Counted from the stretch's first letter, positions 7,353 through 16,929 are shown. The stretch is 64,000 bases of DNA from Bosea sp. 29B (GCF_902506165.1 NZ_LR733817.1:248001-312000); one strand, 5' to 3'. Notes: generated from the letters alone by a model not told the origin. Numbers and translations: made by a program.

Positions 7353-8237
7353 ATGACAACCGGCCTCGCCTTCACCTTTCTCGGCAGCGGCGCGCCACCC
7401 GTCAGCCTGCGCCGCGCCGGCCCGGCCCATCTCGTCGAGGCGGGTGGGGTCAAGGTTCTGGTCGATTGCGGCTCGGGCGTCAGCCAGCGCCTCGTCGCCG
7501 CCGGCCATGCCGGGGCGCAGATCGACGCGCTCATCGTCACCCATGAGCATTCCGACCATCTGGTCGATTTTTACCAGCTGATCGTCTCGTCCTGGCATCA
7601 GGGCCGCAATCGGCCCTGGCGCGTGCTCGCGCCGGAGCCGGCGCTCGCCAATATGCGCGGGCAGTACGAGGCTTTCGCTCGCGAGCGCGCTTTGCGCATC
7701 GCCTTCGAGAAGCGCCCTGATGCGACCGGCCTGGAAGTCGTGTTCGAGGAGCTGCGGGAAGGCCCGGTCGCCGGGCTCGGCGCCCTCGCTGTCGAAGCCT
7801 TCCTCGTCGACCACAAGCCGGTCGAGCCGGCCTTCGGGCTCAGCCTCTCGGCCAATGGCAGCCGTATCGTCTTCTCCGGCGACACCCGCCTGACGCCGTC
7901 GCTCGAACAGGCCGCGCAAGGCTGCGATCTCCTGGTCTGCGAGGTCTTCATCGACAGCCAGATGCCGGTCACCGCCGGCGTGCGCTCGGCGCAGACGGTG
8001 GCCTCGGTGCAGAGCTATCACATGACCCCGGCGGTTGTGGCCGGCCTCGCCCGGCGCGCCGGCGTCAAGACGCTGGCGCTGACCCATCTCGTCCCGCCGG
8101 GGGCCGACACCGCGGCGCTCTTCGCCGAGCTCCGGGCCGGCGGCTATGCCGAGCCGCTGATCGTCGGCGAGGATCTGATGCGGCTGGAGCTGCCGGCGCG
8201 GCTGCTGCGCTGGAATGGCGCCGCGATCGGGTTCTGA
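7353..8237 (+). CDS. MBL-fold metallohydrolase (RNase Z/AtsA-like)
   Basis: About 294 residues with the metallo-beta-lactamase metal motif THEHSDH, a downstream histidine in FLVDHKPV, the bridging aspartate in FSGDT and a final histidine in LTHLVPP, so a full dinuclear zinc centre is present. The order resembles RNase Z and arylsulfatase-like hydrolases, but the tRNase exosite arm is not evident, so the substrate is open. ATG 7353 is favoured over GTG 7347 because GGAGG then has a nine-base spacing. It lies 37 bp after trcR and may be cotranscribed. Confidence 0.85.
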   Translation: MTTGLAFTFLGSGAPPVSLRRAGPAHLVEAGGVKVLVDCGSGVSQRLVAAGHAGAQIDALIVTHEHSDHLVDFYQLIVSSWHQGRNRPWRVLAPEPALANMRGQYEAFARERALRIAFEKRPDATGLEVVFEELREGPVAGLGALAVEAFLVDHKPVEPAFGLSLSANGSRIVFSGDTRLTPSLEQAAQGCDLLVCEVFIDSQMPVTAGVRSAQTVASVQSYHMTPAVVAGLARRAGVKTLALTHLVPPGADTAALFAELRAGGYAEPLIVGEDLMRLELPARLLRWNGAAIGF

Positions 8238-8250
8238 CCGCCCGTGCGGC

Positions 8251-9945
8251 TCACGCCGCCCGGCGCAATCCGGCGCCGGCCTGCGAACCATCGAACCGGA
8301 AGCCCCCCGCCAGCCTCGTAACCGCTTCGGCCGCCTCGGCCATGCCGCGCCCGGCGGCTGCGGTGCGTTCCGCCGCCCGGGCATTGTCCTGCGTGGCGGC
8401 ATCGATCTCGGCCAACGCCCGCTCGATCGCGCCGACGCCCTGCGACTGTTCAGCGGTCGCCTGGTTGATCTCGCCGAAGGCCTGCGCGACCTCCTCGACC
8501 TCGCCGGAGATGGCGGTCAGGCTGGCGCCAGTCTCGCGCACCAGCTTCACGCCCTCGTCGACATGGACCTTGGTCTCGCTGATCAGCGCCCGAACGTCAC
8601 GCGCCGCATCGGCCGATTGCTGGGCGAGCCGGCGGACCTCGGTCGCGACCACGGCGAAACCGCGTCCGCCCTCGCCCGCCCGCGCCGCCTCGACCGAGGC
8701 GTTCAGCGCCAGCAGATTGGTCTGGAAGGCGAGCCCGTCCATGACCTCGACGATGTCGACGATCCGGCGCGCTTGCTGGTCGATCTTGTCGATCGCCTCG
8801 ACCGCGCGCCCCGCCACCGCGACGCCGGCCCCGGCGTCGTCGGCGGTCGAACGCGCCTTGCGCGCTGCCACCTGGACGATCTCGGAGGTCTGGCGCACCG
8901 TCGCCGCGATCTCCTCGACGACGCTGGAGGTGTCCTGCAACGCATTGGCCTGGCTCTGCCCGCGCTGCGATAGATCGAGCGTCGCCGAGAGGATGTCGTC
9001 TGCGGCGCTGCGCGTCTGCGCGGCGTTGCTCGCGACCGCTGCCAGCGCTCCGGCGAGCGCCTCGGCCGAGCGGTTGAAATTGCCGGCGACGGCAGCCAGA
9101 CGGCCTTCGAAACGGATCGACATCCGTGTGCTGAGGTCGCCATCGGCCAGCGCCGAGAGCGCGTGGTCGGTCTCGTCCAGGAAGGATTCGCAAGCCTGCG
9201 TCAGTTCGTCGATGCCGCTCACCAGTGCGCTGAACCGGCCGAGATCATCGGTGCGAACGGTCCTGGCCGAGAAATCGCCGCGCTTGGCCGCATCGACGAC
9301 GCCGGCGACGGCCTCGAGCAAATGCGCTTCGACCGCGGCGCGCTCGGTCTCGCTCGCTTCGCTGTCATGCCGGAGTGCTTCGGCACGCTCCTGATTGGTC
9401 AGTGCCGTCGAGGCTGCCTCGTCAGCCTGGCTGAGAGCCGCCGCCAGCCGCTGCGCGATCCAGATCAGCGCACCCGCCTCGGCCAGCAGGATGACGGCGT
9501 GGACGATCACACGGGCGAATTCGCTGCCATCGGGGAACACAGCCGCGGGATAGACGAAGTTGAGCACGAGATGGTGCACCGCCACGACCACCGTCGCGGC
9601 CAGGATCGAGCGCCAGCAGCACCAGGCCGTCATCACCGCCAGGGCGGCGAAGAAGGCCATGTGCATGTCGATCTGGTAGCGCGTGCCCTCGGCAGCGAAG
9701 ACCAGCAGTGCCACCTGCCCGTTGATCGCGATGGTCGAGATCAGGCGAGTCGACAGGCCGATCCCGTCCGAGCGCCAGGCCAGGGTGGTCGCCGCGGCGA
9801 GCAGCATCGAGACCAGCCCGATCGCGACGAGCGCCGGGTGGCCGGCGAGCCAGCCGACGGCGCAGGTCACCGGCACCAAGAGCCATTGCCCGGTCATCAG
9901 CGGCTTGGCGAAGGCGTGGCGGAACGTCTCGAGGCTCTGGCTCAT
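8251..9945 (-). CDS. Methyl-accepting chemotaxis protein with a polytopic histidine-bearing sensor
   Basis: A 564-residue chemoreceptor. Instead of a periplasmic ligand domain, residues about 20-170 form five or six membrane helices with buried polar residues: H95 (DMHMAFFA), H124-H125 (VHHLVLNF), H149 and E156. A HAMP-like linker follows, then the cytoplasmic signalling hairpin with the conserved tip (VVATEVRRLAQQSADAARD). The C-terminus lacks an NWETF pentapeptide. The ATG overlaps the stop of the upstream small membrane protein gene (ATGA), so the two are translationally coupled. The signal may be redox, gas or membrane state; that is inference. Confidence 0.88.
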   Translation of the reverse strand: MSQSLETFRHAFAKPLMTGQWLLVPVTCAVGWLAGHPALVAIGLVSMLLAAATTLAWRSDGIGLSTRLISTIAINGQVALLVFAAEGTRYQIDMHMAFFAALAVMTAWCCWRSILAATVVVAVHHLVLNFVYPAAVFPDGSEFARVIVHAVILLAEAGALIWIAQRLAAALSQADEAASTALTNQERAEALRHDSEASETERAAVEAHLLEAVAGVVDAAKRGDFSARTVRTDDLGRFSALVSGIDELTQACESFLDETDHALSALADGDLSTRMSIRFEGRLAAVAGNFNRSAEALAGALAAVASNAAQTRSAADDILSATLDLSQRGQSQANALQDTSSVVEEIAATVRQTSEIVQVAARKARSTADDAGAGVAVAGRAVEAIDKIDQQARRIVDIVEVMDGLAFQTNLLALNASVEAARAGEGGRGFAVVATEVRRLAQQSADAARDVRALISETKVHVDEGVKLVRETGASLTAISGEVEEVAQAFGEINQATAEQSQGVGAIERALAEIDAATQDNARAAERTAAAGRGMAEAAEAVTRLAGGFRFDGSQAGAGLRRAA

Positions 9946-10265
9946 AGGGACCGTCTCGCTGGAATGAGGGGATCGCGCGCCTGGCCGGTGCAGCCGCCGC
10001 CCAGGCCGGCGAGGACGAGCGCGGCGCCGGATTGATAGAGGCGCACCGAGAAACCGGGAATATCCGAACGGGCCAGCAGGCCGAAGCGGCCGATCGGTGC
10101 CAGGATGACGCCGTTCGCCCGGCTCACCGCTTCGGCGGCCGTGGCGGAACTCGTGGCGAGCACGACGACAACAGCTCCGTCCCGCGGGGCGAGGACGACG
10201 CCGATCGGCGCGAGCAGCGCGCCAATCGCCAAGGCCAGCAATCCGATGCGTGGGCGAGGCGCCAT
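9942..10265 (-). CDS. Small membrane or exported protein, coupled to the chemoreceptor
   Basis: A 107-residue product with an N-terminal hydrophobic segment (residues about 8-26) and a second hydrophobic stretch containing GGGCTG near the end. No family is recognised. The 4-bp ATGA overlap with the chemoreceptor start and shared strand make a two-gene operon, so it may be a sensory partner. A start at 10265 follows a weak ribosome-binding site. Confidence 0.5.
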   Translation of the reverse strand: MAPRPRIGLLALAIGALLAPIGVVLAPRDGAVVVVLATSSATAAEAVSRANGVILAPIGRFGLLARSDIPGFSVRLYQSGAALVLAGLGGGCTGQARDPLIPARRSL

Positions 10266-10360
10266 CGTTTAAATCCGGCGGGATAAGCGCCTGCGATCCT
10301 GAACGATTTTGTTTAAAGCAACGTAAAGTTGTACTTTCGTCGAACTGCTCGGCAGCGCCT

Positions 10361-12277
10361 TCAGCCGAGTCCCCTGCCCTTCAGCGCGGTCCCGATCTCG
10401 CCCAGCACGGCCGGGTCCTCGATCGTCGCCGGCATCGCATACTCCTCGCCATCGGCGATCTTCTTCATCGTCGCGCGCAGGATCTTGCCGGAGCGTGTCT
10501 TCGGCAGCCGCGCCACGGTGATTGCCAGCTTGAAGGCGGCGACCGGACCGATCTTGTCGCGCACCAGGCCGACCAGCTCCTTCTCGACCTCGGCCGGCGA
10601 CTGCGTGACGCCTGCCTTCATCACCACGAAGCCGCAGGGCTGCTCGCCCTTGAGTGCGTCCCTGATGCCGACCACGGCGCATTCGGCCACCGCCGGGTGC
10701 GAGGCCAGCACCTCTTCCATGCCGCCGGTCGAAAGCCGGTGGCCGGCGACGTTGATGATGTCGTCGGTGCGCCCCATGATGAAGACATAGCCGTCCGCAT
10801 CGATGAAGCCGGCATCCGAGGTGTTGTAGAAGCCGGGATAGGTCTCGAGATAGGCGCTGCGGAAGCGCCCATCGTCCTGCCACAACGTCGGCAGCGCGCC
10901 GGGCGGCAGCGGCAGCTTGGCGACGATCGCGCCCATCGTCCCGGCCGGCACCGGCCGGCCGCCCTCGTCGAGGCACTGGATGTCGTAGCCGGGCAGCGGC
11001 ACGCTCGGCGAACCGTGCTTGATCGGCAGCAATCCTAGTCCGACCGGATTGCCGACCATGCAGGCGCCGGTCTCGGTCTGCCACCAATGGTCGACCACCG
11101 GCACCTTCAGCACCTCCTCGGCCCATTTCAGCGTATCGGGATCGGCGCGCTCGCCGGCGAGGAAGAGCGTGCGGAACTGCGAGAGATCGTAATCCTTGAG
11201 ATGGGTCGCCTGCGGATCTTCCTTGCGGATCGCCCGGAAGGCGGTAGGCGCAGTGAACATCGCCACCGCCTTGTGCTCGGCGATCACGCGCCAATAGGCG
11301 CCGGGATCAGGCGTGCCGACCGGCTTGCCCTCGTAGAGGACCGAAGTCGCGCCCTGGATCAGCGGCCCGTAGACGATATAGCTGTGCCCGACGACCCAGC
11401 CGACATCCGAGGCGGTGAACATCACCTCGCCGGGCCTGACGTCGTAGAGCTGGGTCATGGTCGCGACCAGCATGACCATGTGCCCGCCATTGTCGCGCAC
11501 CACGCCCTTGGGCCGGCCAGTCGTGCCGGAGGTGTAAAGCACATAGAGCGGATCGGTCGCAGCGACCTCGACGCAGTCAGCTTTGCGCCCGTTTGCACGG
11601 GCTGCGGCGACGAGCGTACGCCAGTTCTTGTCGCGGCTGACATGCATGGAGGCATCGACCTGTGGCCGCTGCAGCACGATGCAGGCATCGGGCTTGTGCG
11701 TGGCGAGATCGATCGCCGCGTCGAGCAGCGGCTTGTATTCGACCACGCGGGTCGGCTCGATGCCGCAGGTCGCGGTCATGATCAGCTTCGGCGTGGCGTC
11801 GTCGATGCGGGTCGCCAGCTCCTTGGCGGCGAAGCCGCCGAACACCACCGAATGCACCGCGCCGATCCGGGCGCAGGCCAACATCGCGATGGCCGCTTCC
11901 GGGATCATCGGCATGTAAAGGATGACGCGATCGCCTTTGCCGACGCCCTGGTCCTGCAGCACGGCAGCAAGTGTCGAAACCTCGTCGAGCATCTGCGCGT
12001 AGGTGAAACGCTGCTTGGTGCCGGTGACCGGGCTGTCGTAGATCAGCGCCGTCTGCTCGGCGCGACCATCACGGACATGCCTATCCAGCGCATTGAAGCA
12101 GGTGTTGCAGCTCGCATCAGGGAACCAGCGGCCATAGATGCCGGCGCTCGCATTGAAGATCTTCTGTGGCGGCTTGATCCACTCGATGCCCCCGGCGATC
12201 TCGGCCCAGTAGGCTTCAGGGTCCCGCTGCCAGGCGGCATAGATCTCAGCATAGCGGCTTGCATGGCTGGCAGTCAT
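10361..12277 (-). CDS. prpE: Propionyl-CoA synthetase
   Basis: A 638-residue member of the acetyl/propionyl-CoA synthetase branch of the ANL superfamily, which makes propionyl-CoA from propionate, ATP and CoA in the cytosol. The phosphate loop TSGTTGRPKG is at 249-258, the acyl-pocket region contains SDVGWVVGHSYIVYGPL, and the invariant adenylating lysine is K598 in SGKILR. The N-terminal RYAEIYAAWQRDPEAYW opening matches PrpE rather than Acs. It has no visible operon partner such as prpB or prpC, so it probably feeds a methylmalonyl-CoA route elsewhere. Confidence 0.9.
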   Translation of the reverse strand: MTASHASRYAEIYAAWQRDPEAYWAEIAGGIEWIKPPQKIFNASAGIYGRWFPDASCNTCFNALDRHVRDGRAEQTALIYDSPVTGTKQRFTYAQMLDEVSTLAAVLQDQGVGKGDRVILYMPMIPEAAIAMLACARIGAVHSVVFGGFAAKELATRIDDATPKLIMTATCGIEPTRVVEYKPLLDAAIDLATHKPDACIVLQRPQVDASMHVSRDKNWRTLVAAARANGRKADCVEVAATDPLYVLYTSGTTGRPKGVVRDNGGHMVMLVATMTQLYDVRPGEVMFTASDVGWVVGHSYIVYGPLIQGATSVLYEGKPVGTPDPGAYWRVIAEHKAVAMFTAPTAFRAIRKEDPQATHLKDYDLSQFRTLFLAGERADPDTLKWAEEVLKVPVVDHWWQTETGACMVGNPVGLGLLPIKHGSPSVPLPGYDIQCLDEGGRPVPAGTMGAIVAKLPLPPGALPTLWQDDGRFRSAYLETYPGFYNTSDAGFIDADGYVFIMGRTDDIINVAGHRLSTGGMEEVLASHPAVAECAVVGIRDALKGEQPCGFVVMKAGVTQSPAEVEKELVGLVRDKIGPVAAFKLAITVARLPKTRSGKILRATMKKIADGEEYAMPATIEDPAVLGEIGTALKGRGLG

Positions 12278-12465
12278 GAAAAGCGTTCCTCTTCGCCGGG
12301 TATTGCGCCTAGAGCTGAACTCCGGGCTGGCCGTCTGCGGGCCGGATTTGGCGCGGGATCGTGCCCATGTCCGCCGCTTGCGTGCAAGCGCTCCTCTGTC
12401 AGACTTTCAGCGCAACCGCATGGGCTGTGCTGCACAGCCGGCTCAGCCGGCAGCCGCGCGGGACG

Positions 12466-13224
12466 ATGACCTTCGACCTCACCTTCTTCGCCGCCATGGT
12501 GCCGGCCGTCATCCTGATGGGGCTGTCCAAGGGCGGTTTCGCGGGTTTGAGCCTGCTCTCGCTGCCGCTGATGGCGCTGATCGTCTCGCCGGTGCAGGCA
12601 GCGGCGATCATGCTGCCGATCCTGATCATCCAGGACGTCGTCTCGGTCTGGTCCTATCGCCGTGATTTCGACCGCCGGAACCTCGCAACGCTCATCCCCG
12701 GCATGCTGCTCGGCGTGCTCGCCGGCTACCTCCTGGCGGCGAAGGTCTCCGACGCCGTCGTCGGCCTCGCGGTCGGCGTGATCTCGATCGGCTTTGCGCT
12801 GCGCCGCCTCCTCGCCGGCAAGACCGCGGCCCAGCCGGTGACGAAGGCGAACTATGCGGCCGGCACGCTCTGGGGCGCTATCTGCGGCTTCACCAGCATG
12901 ATCGCCCATGCCGGCGGCCCACCCTTCCAGATCTACACCATGCCGCAGCGCCTGCCGCCGGCGGTCTTCGTCGGCACCGGCGCGCTGTTCTTCGCGCTGA
13001 TGAACTGGATCAAGGTGCTGCCGTATTTCTTCCTCGGCCAGTTCAGCCATCAGAACCTGATGGCTTCGGCCGCACTCGCGCCGGTCGCGATCCTCTCGAC
13101 CGTCGCCGGCGTCTGGCTGGTCCGGCGCGTCCCGGCCGAGCGCTTCTACACCATCATCTACTGGCTGCTGATCGCGGTCGGCCTGAAATTGGTCTTCGAC
13201 GGGCTGCGTCCGCTCTTCGGCTGA
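12466..13224 (+). CDS. TauE/SafE (TSUP) family membrane permease
   Basis: A 252-residue inner-membrane protein with about eight hydrophobic helices and the two repeated TSUP signatures: MGLSKGGFAGLSLLSLPLM near the N-terminus and IAHAGGPPFQIY in the second half. Members export sulfite, sulfoacetate or similar anions. An upstream in-frame ATG at 12361 would add a non-membrane extension absent from the family, so ATG 12466 is chosen although its ribosome-binding site is weak. Substrate is unknown. Confidence 0.85.
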   Translation: MTFDLTFFAAMVPAVILMGLSKGGFAGLSLLSLPLMALIVSPVQAAAIMLPILIIQDVVSVWSYRRDFDRRNLATLIPGMLLGVLAGYLLAAKVSDAVVGLAVGVISIGFALRRLLAGKTAAQPVTKANYAAGTLWGAICGFTSMIAHAGGPPFQIYTMPQRLPPAVFVGTGALFFALMNWIKVLPYFFLGQFSHQNLMASAALAPVAILSTVAGVWLVRRVPAERFYTIIYWLLIAVGLKLVFDGLRPLFG

Positions 13225-13257
13225 TCTCGTCGCATCGCAGGTCGTTGCAGCGATAGC

Positions 13258-13386
13258 CCTCCCCCCGCTTGCGGTGGGAGGGTTGGGTGGGGGGCAGTGC
13301 CGCTTGGCGCTATGCCGAAGAATGTCCTCGCCCTGCTTTCCTGCCCCCCATCCCTAGCCCTTCCCCACCGCAAGCGGGGGGAAGGG
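13258..13386 (+). repeat. Palindromic intergenic repeat, family C, copy 1
   Basis: About 129 bp with inverted ends CCCTCCCCCCGCTTGCGGTG and its complement-like partner CACCGCAAGCGGGGGGAAGG. A second copy lies at 40429-40560 in the opposite orientation; the arms and the TTGGGTGGGGGGCAGTGCCG segment are nearly identical while the middle differs. Both lie between genes. Confidence 0.8.
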
Positions 13387-13475
13387 AATTTTCGCGGCTT
13401 CTTCCTCTGCCAATTGCCCGTGACGGGGCGCGCTTCTAGGCTGTCCGGCAACAACCGCCGGGAACGCCGAACGCC

Positions 13476-15104
13476 ATGCCGCTCTCTCCTTACGACACCG
13501 ATCTCGATCGCAATCCGGCGAACTTCCAGCCGCTCTCGCCGCTGCCCTTCCTCGAGCGCGCGGCCAGCGTCTTCCCGAACCATGTCGCCGTCATCCACGG
13601 ACCCCTGAAGCGCAATTACGCTGAGCTCTACGCCCGCACCCGCCGGCTCGCCTCGGCTCTGAGCAAGCACGGCATCGGCAAGAACGATACGGTCGCGGCG
13701 ATGCTGCCGAATACCCCGGCGATGCTCGAATGCCATTACGGCGTGCCGATGTGCGGGGCGGTGCTCAACACGCTCAACACTCGGCTCGACGCCGCGGTCA
13801 TCGCCTTCTCGCTCGACCATGGCGAGGCCAAGGTGCTGATTACCGACCGGGAGTTCTCGAAGACGGTCAGGGAGGCGCTGGCGCTCTGCAAGGTGAACCC
13901 GCTGGTCATCGACTATGACGACCCGGTCTATGACGGCCCCGGCGAGCGCCTCGGCAGCATCGAATACGAGGATTTCCTCAAGCAGGGCGATCCCGATTTC
14001 GACTGGCTGATGCCTACCGACGAGTGGGATGCGATCGCGCTGAACTACACCTCCGGCACGACGGGCGATCCCAAGGGCGTGGTCTACCACCATCGCGGTG
14101 CCAACCTCTTGGCGACCTCGAACGTGCTTACCGGCGGCATGGGCCGGCACCCGGTCTATCTCTGGACCCTGCCGATGTTCCACTGCAATGGCTGGTGCTT
14201 CCCCTGGACGATCTCGCTGCTCGCCGGCACCCATGTCTGCCTGCGTCAGGTCCGGGCCAAGGCGATGTACGACGCCCTGGCCGACCATGGCGTCACCCAT
14301 ATGTGCGGCGCGCCGATCGTGATGTCGGCGCTGCTCAATGCGCCCGATGCCGAGCGCCGCAGCTTCCCACAGAAGGTGAATTTCTTCACAGCCGCCGCCC
14401 CGCCGCCCGAGGCCGTGCTCGCCGGCATGGCGCAGGCCGGCTTCAACGTCGTCCATCTCTACGGGCTGACCGAGGTCTACGGCCCCGCCGTGGTCAATGA
14501 ATGGAACAGCGCCTGGGACGCCCTGCCCGGCGGCGAGCAGGCGGCGCTGAAGGCGCGCCAGGGCGTGCGCTATCCGGCGCTGGAAGGGCTCGATGTGCTC
14601 GACCCGGAAACCATGCAGCGCGTGCCGCATGACGGCGAGACGCTGGGCGAGGTCATGTTCCGCGGCAATGTCGTGATGAAGGGCTATCTCAAGAACCCGA
14701 AATCGACCAAGGCCGCCTTCGAGGGCGGCTGGTTCCATTCCGGCGATCTCGGCGTGATGCATCCCGACGGCTACATCCAGCTCAAGGACCGCTCCAAGGA
14801 CGTCATCATCTCCGGCGGCGAGAACATCTCTTCGATCGAGGTCGAGGATGCGCTCTACAAGCACCCGGCGGTGCAGGCCGCCGCCGTGGTCGCTAAGCCT
14901 GACGAGAAATGGGGCGAGACGCCCTGCGCCTTCGTCGAATTGAAGCCGGGGCAGACAGCCACGCAGGACGAGATCATCGCCTGGTGCAAGACACTGCTAG
15001 CCTCGTTCAAATGCCCACGGACCGTTGTCTTCACCGAAGTGCCGAAGACCTCGACCGGCAAGATCCAGAAGTTCAAGCTGCGCGAGATGGCGCGGGCGCT
15101 GTGA
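13476..15104 (+). CDS. Acyl-CoA ligase, AMP-forming (DmdB/medium-chain type)
   Basis: A 542-residue ANL enzyme that activates a carboxylic acid to its CoA thioester. The phosphate loop TSGTTGDPKG is at 192-201, the YGLTEVYGP adenine motif follows in mid-protein, the hinge D is in LKDRSKDVI and the catalytic lysine is K529 in STGKIQK. The conserved PMFHCNGWCFPW stretch is shared with methylmercaptopropionate-CoA ligases (DmdB) and plant AAE proteins, so short to medium chain or sulfur-containing acids are plausible. The stop overlaps the next start by one base. Confidence 0.88.
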   Translation: MPLSPYDTDLDRNPANFQPLSPLPFLERAASVFPNHVAVIHGPLKRNYAELYARTRRLASALSKHGIGKNDTVAAMLPNTPAMLECHYGVPMCGAVLNTLNTRLDAAVIAFSLDHGEAKVLITDREFSKTVREALALCKVNPLVIDYDDPVYDGPGERLGSIEYEDFLKQGDPDFDWLMPTDEWDAIALNYTSGTTGDPKGVVYHHRGANLLATSNVLTGGMGRHPVYLWTLPMFHCNGWCFPWTISLLAGTHVCLRQVRAKAMYDALADHGVTHMCGAPIVMSALLNAPDAERRSFPQKVNFFTAAAPPPEAVLAGMAQAGFNVVHLYGLTEVYGPAVVNEWNSAWDALPGGEQAALKARQGVRYPALEGLDVLDPETMQRVPHDGETLGEVMFRGNVVMKGYLKNPKSTKAAFEGGWFHSGDLGVMHPDGYIQLKDRSKDVIISGGENISSIEVEDALYKHPAVQAAAVVAKPDEKWGETPCAFVELKPGQTATQDEIIAWCKTLLASFKCPRTVVFTEVPKTSTGKIQKFKLREMARAL

Positions 15105-15670
15105 TGGCGCGCGGGCAAACGGGCCACTCCACGACGCGCTGGAGCGGGCCTGCGGTTGCTCATGTGATCACGGCGCTGGCGCTCATGGCCATGCTGGCAG
15201 CGCCGGTTCGGGCCCAGGACGCATCCGCCGCACTCACCGGGAACTGGCAAGGCACCTATACCTGCGCACAGGGCAAGACCGGGCTGACGCTGACGATCGA
15301 TCGACAGGAGGGCAGCACGTTTTCCGGCGTCTTCCAGTTCTACCCGCTGCGCGAGAACATCACCGTGCCCGAAGGCTGCTTCACGGTTTCGGGCCGTATC
15401 AGGAGCGGCGGAGCGTTCGACATCGCCGGCTCCGCATGGATCAAGCGGCCGGCCGGCTACATTACCGTCGATCTCCACGGTCGGGTCGGGCAAGGCGGCA
15501 CCAATATGTCGGGAACCGTGGAAACGCCGGGCTATGGCAGGCTGTGCTCCAGATTCGACCTGACCAGAACGACCACCAAGCCATCGATCGACAACGCCTG
15601 CCGCATCGACGCTCCCGCAGTCAGCTTCGCGCCGCAGAGCCCTGGAATCTCTCTTGCTGCCGCTCCCTGA
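15104..15670 (+). CDS. Secreted protein of unknown function
   Basis: A 188-residue product with a signal peptide ending at APVRA-QDA near residue 36. The mature part is beta-rich and begins with a lipocalin-like TGNWQGTYTCAQGKTG stretch, and contains four or more cysteines that could form disulfides in the periplasm. No family is recognised with certainty. The ATG shares one base with the stop of the acyl-CoA ligase, so the two are probably cotranscribed. Confidence 0.65.
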   Translation: MARGQTGHSTTRWSGPAVAHVITALALMAMLAAPVRAQDASAALTGNWQGTYTCAQGKTGLTLTIDRQEGSTFSGVFQFYPLRENITVPEGCFTVSGRIRSGGAFDIAGSAWIKRPAGYITVDLHGRVGQGGTNMSGTVETPGYGRLCSRFDLTRTTTKPSIDNACRIDAPAVSFAPQSPGISLAAAP

Positions 15671-15742
15671 GACGCAAGGCCCCCGCACCGTGTCGACACC
15701 CGATTTCGTGTCATGGTGTCATGGCGCCAATGTCATGATCTG

Positions 15743-15766
15743 CTGCATCGATGCAGGTGTACTGCA
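15743..15766. promoter_or_regulatory. Overlapping palindromes upstream of the DyP peroxidase
   Basis: CTGCATCGATGCAG (15743-15756) is a perfect 14-bp palindrome and overlaps TGCAG-N5-CTGCA (15752-15766). They lie 46-69 bp before the peroxidase start, where an operator would be expected. The regulator is unknown. Confidence 0.35.
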
Positions 15767-15811
15767 CCGCAGAATCGATACCTCTTCCTGAAACAGGCTG
15801 GAGCACTCGGG

Positions 15812-16795
15812 ATGACGGGCAAGAACTGGGACAGGGTGCCTATCGAGGCGCAAAGCATCGACGCGCCCTTGTCGCGCGCCGCAATCTTTCTCGTGACTAC
15901 CGTCGGAAGCGAGCAAGCCGCCCTGGCGAAGGCCTGCGCAGCACTCGACGGGCTCGATGACCTCGTCAAGACCGTGGGATTCCGCGACCTATCCGCCCGG
16001 CTGTCCTGCATCGTCGGCATCGGCCACAGCCTCTGGAACCGTCTCGATCCTGGCAACCGGCCGCGGGAGCTGAAGCCCTTCGCGCCGATCGCGGGAGCGG
16101 TCCACAATGCCCCTTCGACGCCGGGCGACCTGCTTTTCCATATCCGCTCGGAACGCCCCGATCTGTGCTTCGAATTCGAGCGCCTCCTGCTCGACAGCCT
16201 CGGCGACAGCGTCGCGGTCGTCGACGAGGTCTCGGGCTTTCGCTATTTCGACGCACGCGATCTTCTGGGCTTCGTCGACGGCACCGCCAATCCGACCGGC
16301 CTCGACCTGCCGGCATCGGCGCTGGTCGGCGACGAAGATGCCGATTTCGCCGGTGGCAGCTACGTCGTCATCCAGAAATACCTGCACAACCTCAAGGCCT
16401 GGGCGGCGATTCCGACGCCGCTTCAGGAAGCGATCATCGGGCGCACCAAGATCGACAACGTCGAGATCGACGATGATGCCGCGCCGCGAAAATCGCACAA
16501 GTCGCTGGCCACGATCGTCGATGCCGACGGCAACGAGCACGACATCTTGCGCGACAACATGCCGTTCGGCCGGCCCGGCCAGCGCGAGTTCGGCACTTAT
16601 TTCATCGGCTACTCGCGCTATCTCTGGGTGATCGAGACGATGCTGGAGCGCATGTATGTCGGCGCCCCGCCCGGTGCCTACGATCGGCTGCTGGATTTCT
16701 CGACGCCGCACACCGGCACGACCTTCTTTGCTCCGACCCGCCCGACGCTGGAAGCGCTGGTGCAGGCGGCGCAGGAGAAGCTTGCCGCGTCCTGA
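15812..16795 (+). CDS. DyP-type heme peroxidase (B-class, YfeX-like)
   Basis: A 327-residue dye-decolourising peroxidase. The diagnostic GFVDGTANP is at 153-161 with the distal catalytic aspartate D156, and H229 in RKSHKS aligns with the proximal heme ligand motif. A distal arginine is present in DILRDNMPFG. No Tat or Sec signal peptide is visible, so it should be cytosolic unless encapsulated; no encapsulin gene is nearby. Such enzymes oxidise dyes, phenolics or porphyrins with hydrogen peroxide. The ATG at 15812 gives the usual family length. Confidence 0.9.
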   Translation: MTGKNWDRVPIEAQSIDAPLSRAAIFLVTTVGSEQAALAKACAALDGLDDLVKTVGFRDLSARLSCIVGIGHSLWNRLDPGNRPRELKPFAPIAGAVHNAPSTPGDLLFHIRSERPDLCFEFERLLLDSLGDSVAVVDEVSGFRYFDARDLLGFVDGTANPTGLDLPASALVGDEDADFAGGSYVVIQKYLHNLKAWAAIPTPLQEAIIGRTKIDNVEIDDDAAPRKSHKSLATIVDADGNEHDILRDNMPFGRPGQREFGTYFIGYSRYLWVIETMLERMYVGAPPGAYDRLLDFSTPHTGTTFFAPTRPTLEALVQAAQEKLAAS

Positions 16796-16929
16796 CCGGT
16801 CGAATTCTGCAAGGTCCGGAAGTTCGGGCTGAACGCGATGGCGTCGGTGTCGTGACCGCATGCTCGGCGCTGCCCGCTTCGTGCGCGGCCGAGAGCGGCA
16901 CATGACCGGCAAATGCGCCCGGGAGCCAC

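Noticed and set aside
13158..14864. Minus-strand open frame of 568 codons opposite the acyl-CoA ligase
   Set aside because: Shadow frame; includes translated family C repeat sequence.
15743..15766. Intrinsic terminator of the secreted-protein gene
   Set aside because: Palindromes are not followed by a T run and have no loop; an operator is more likely.
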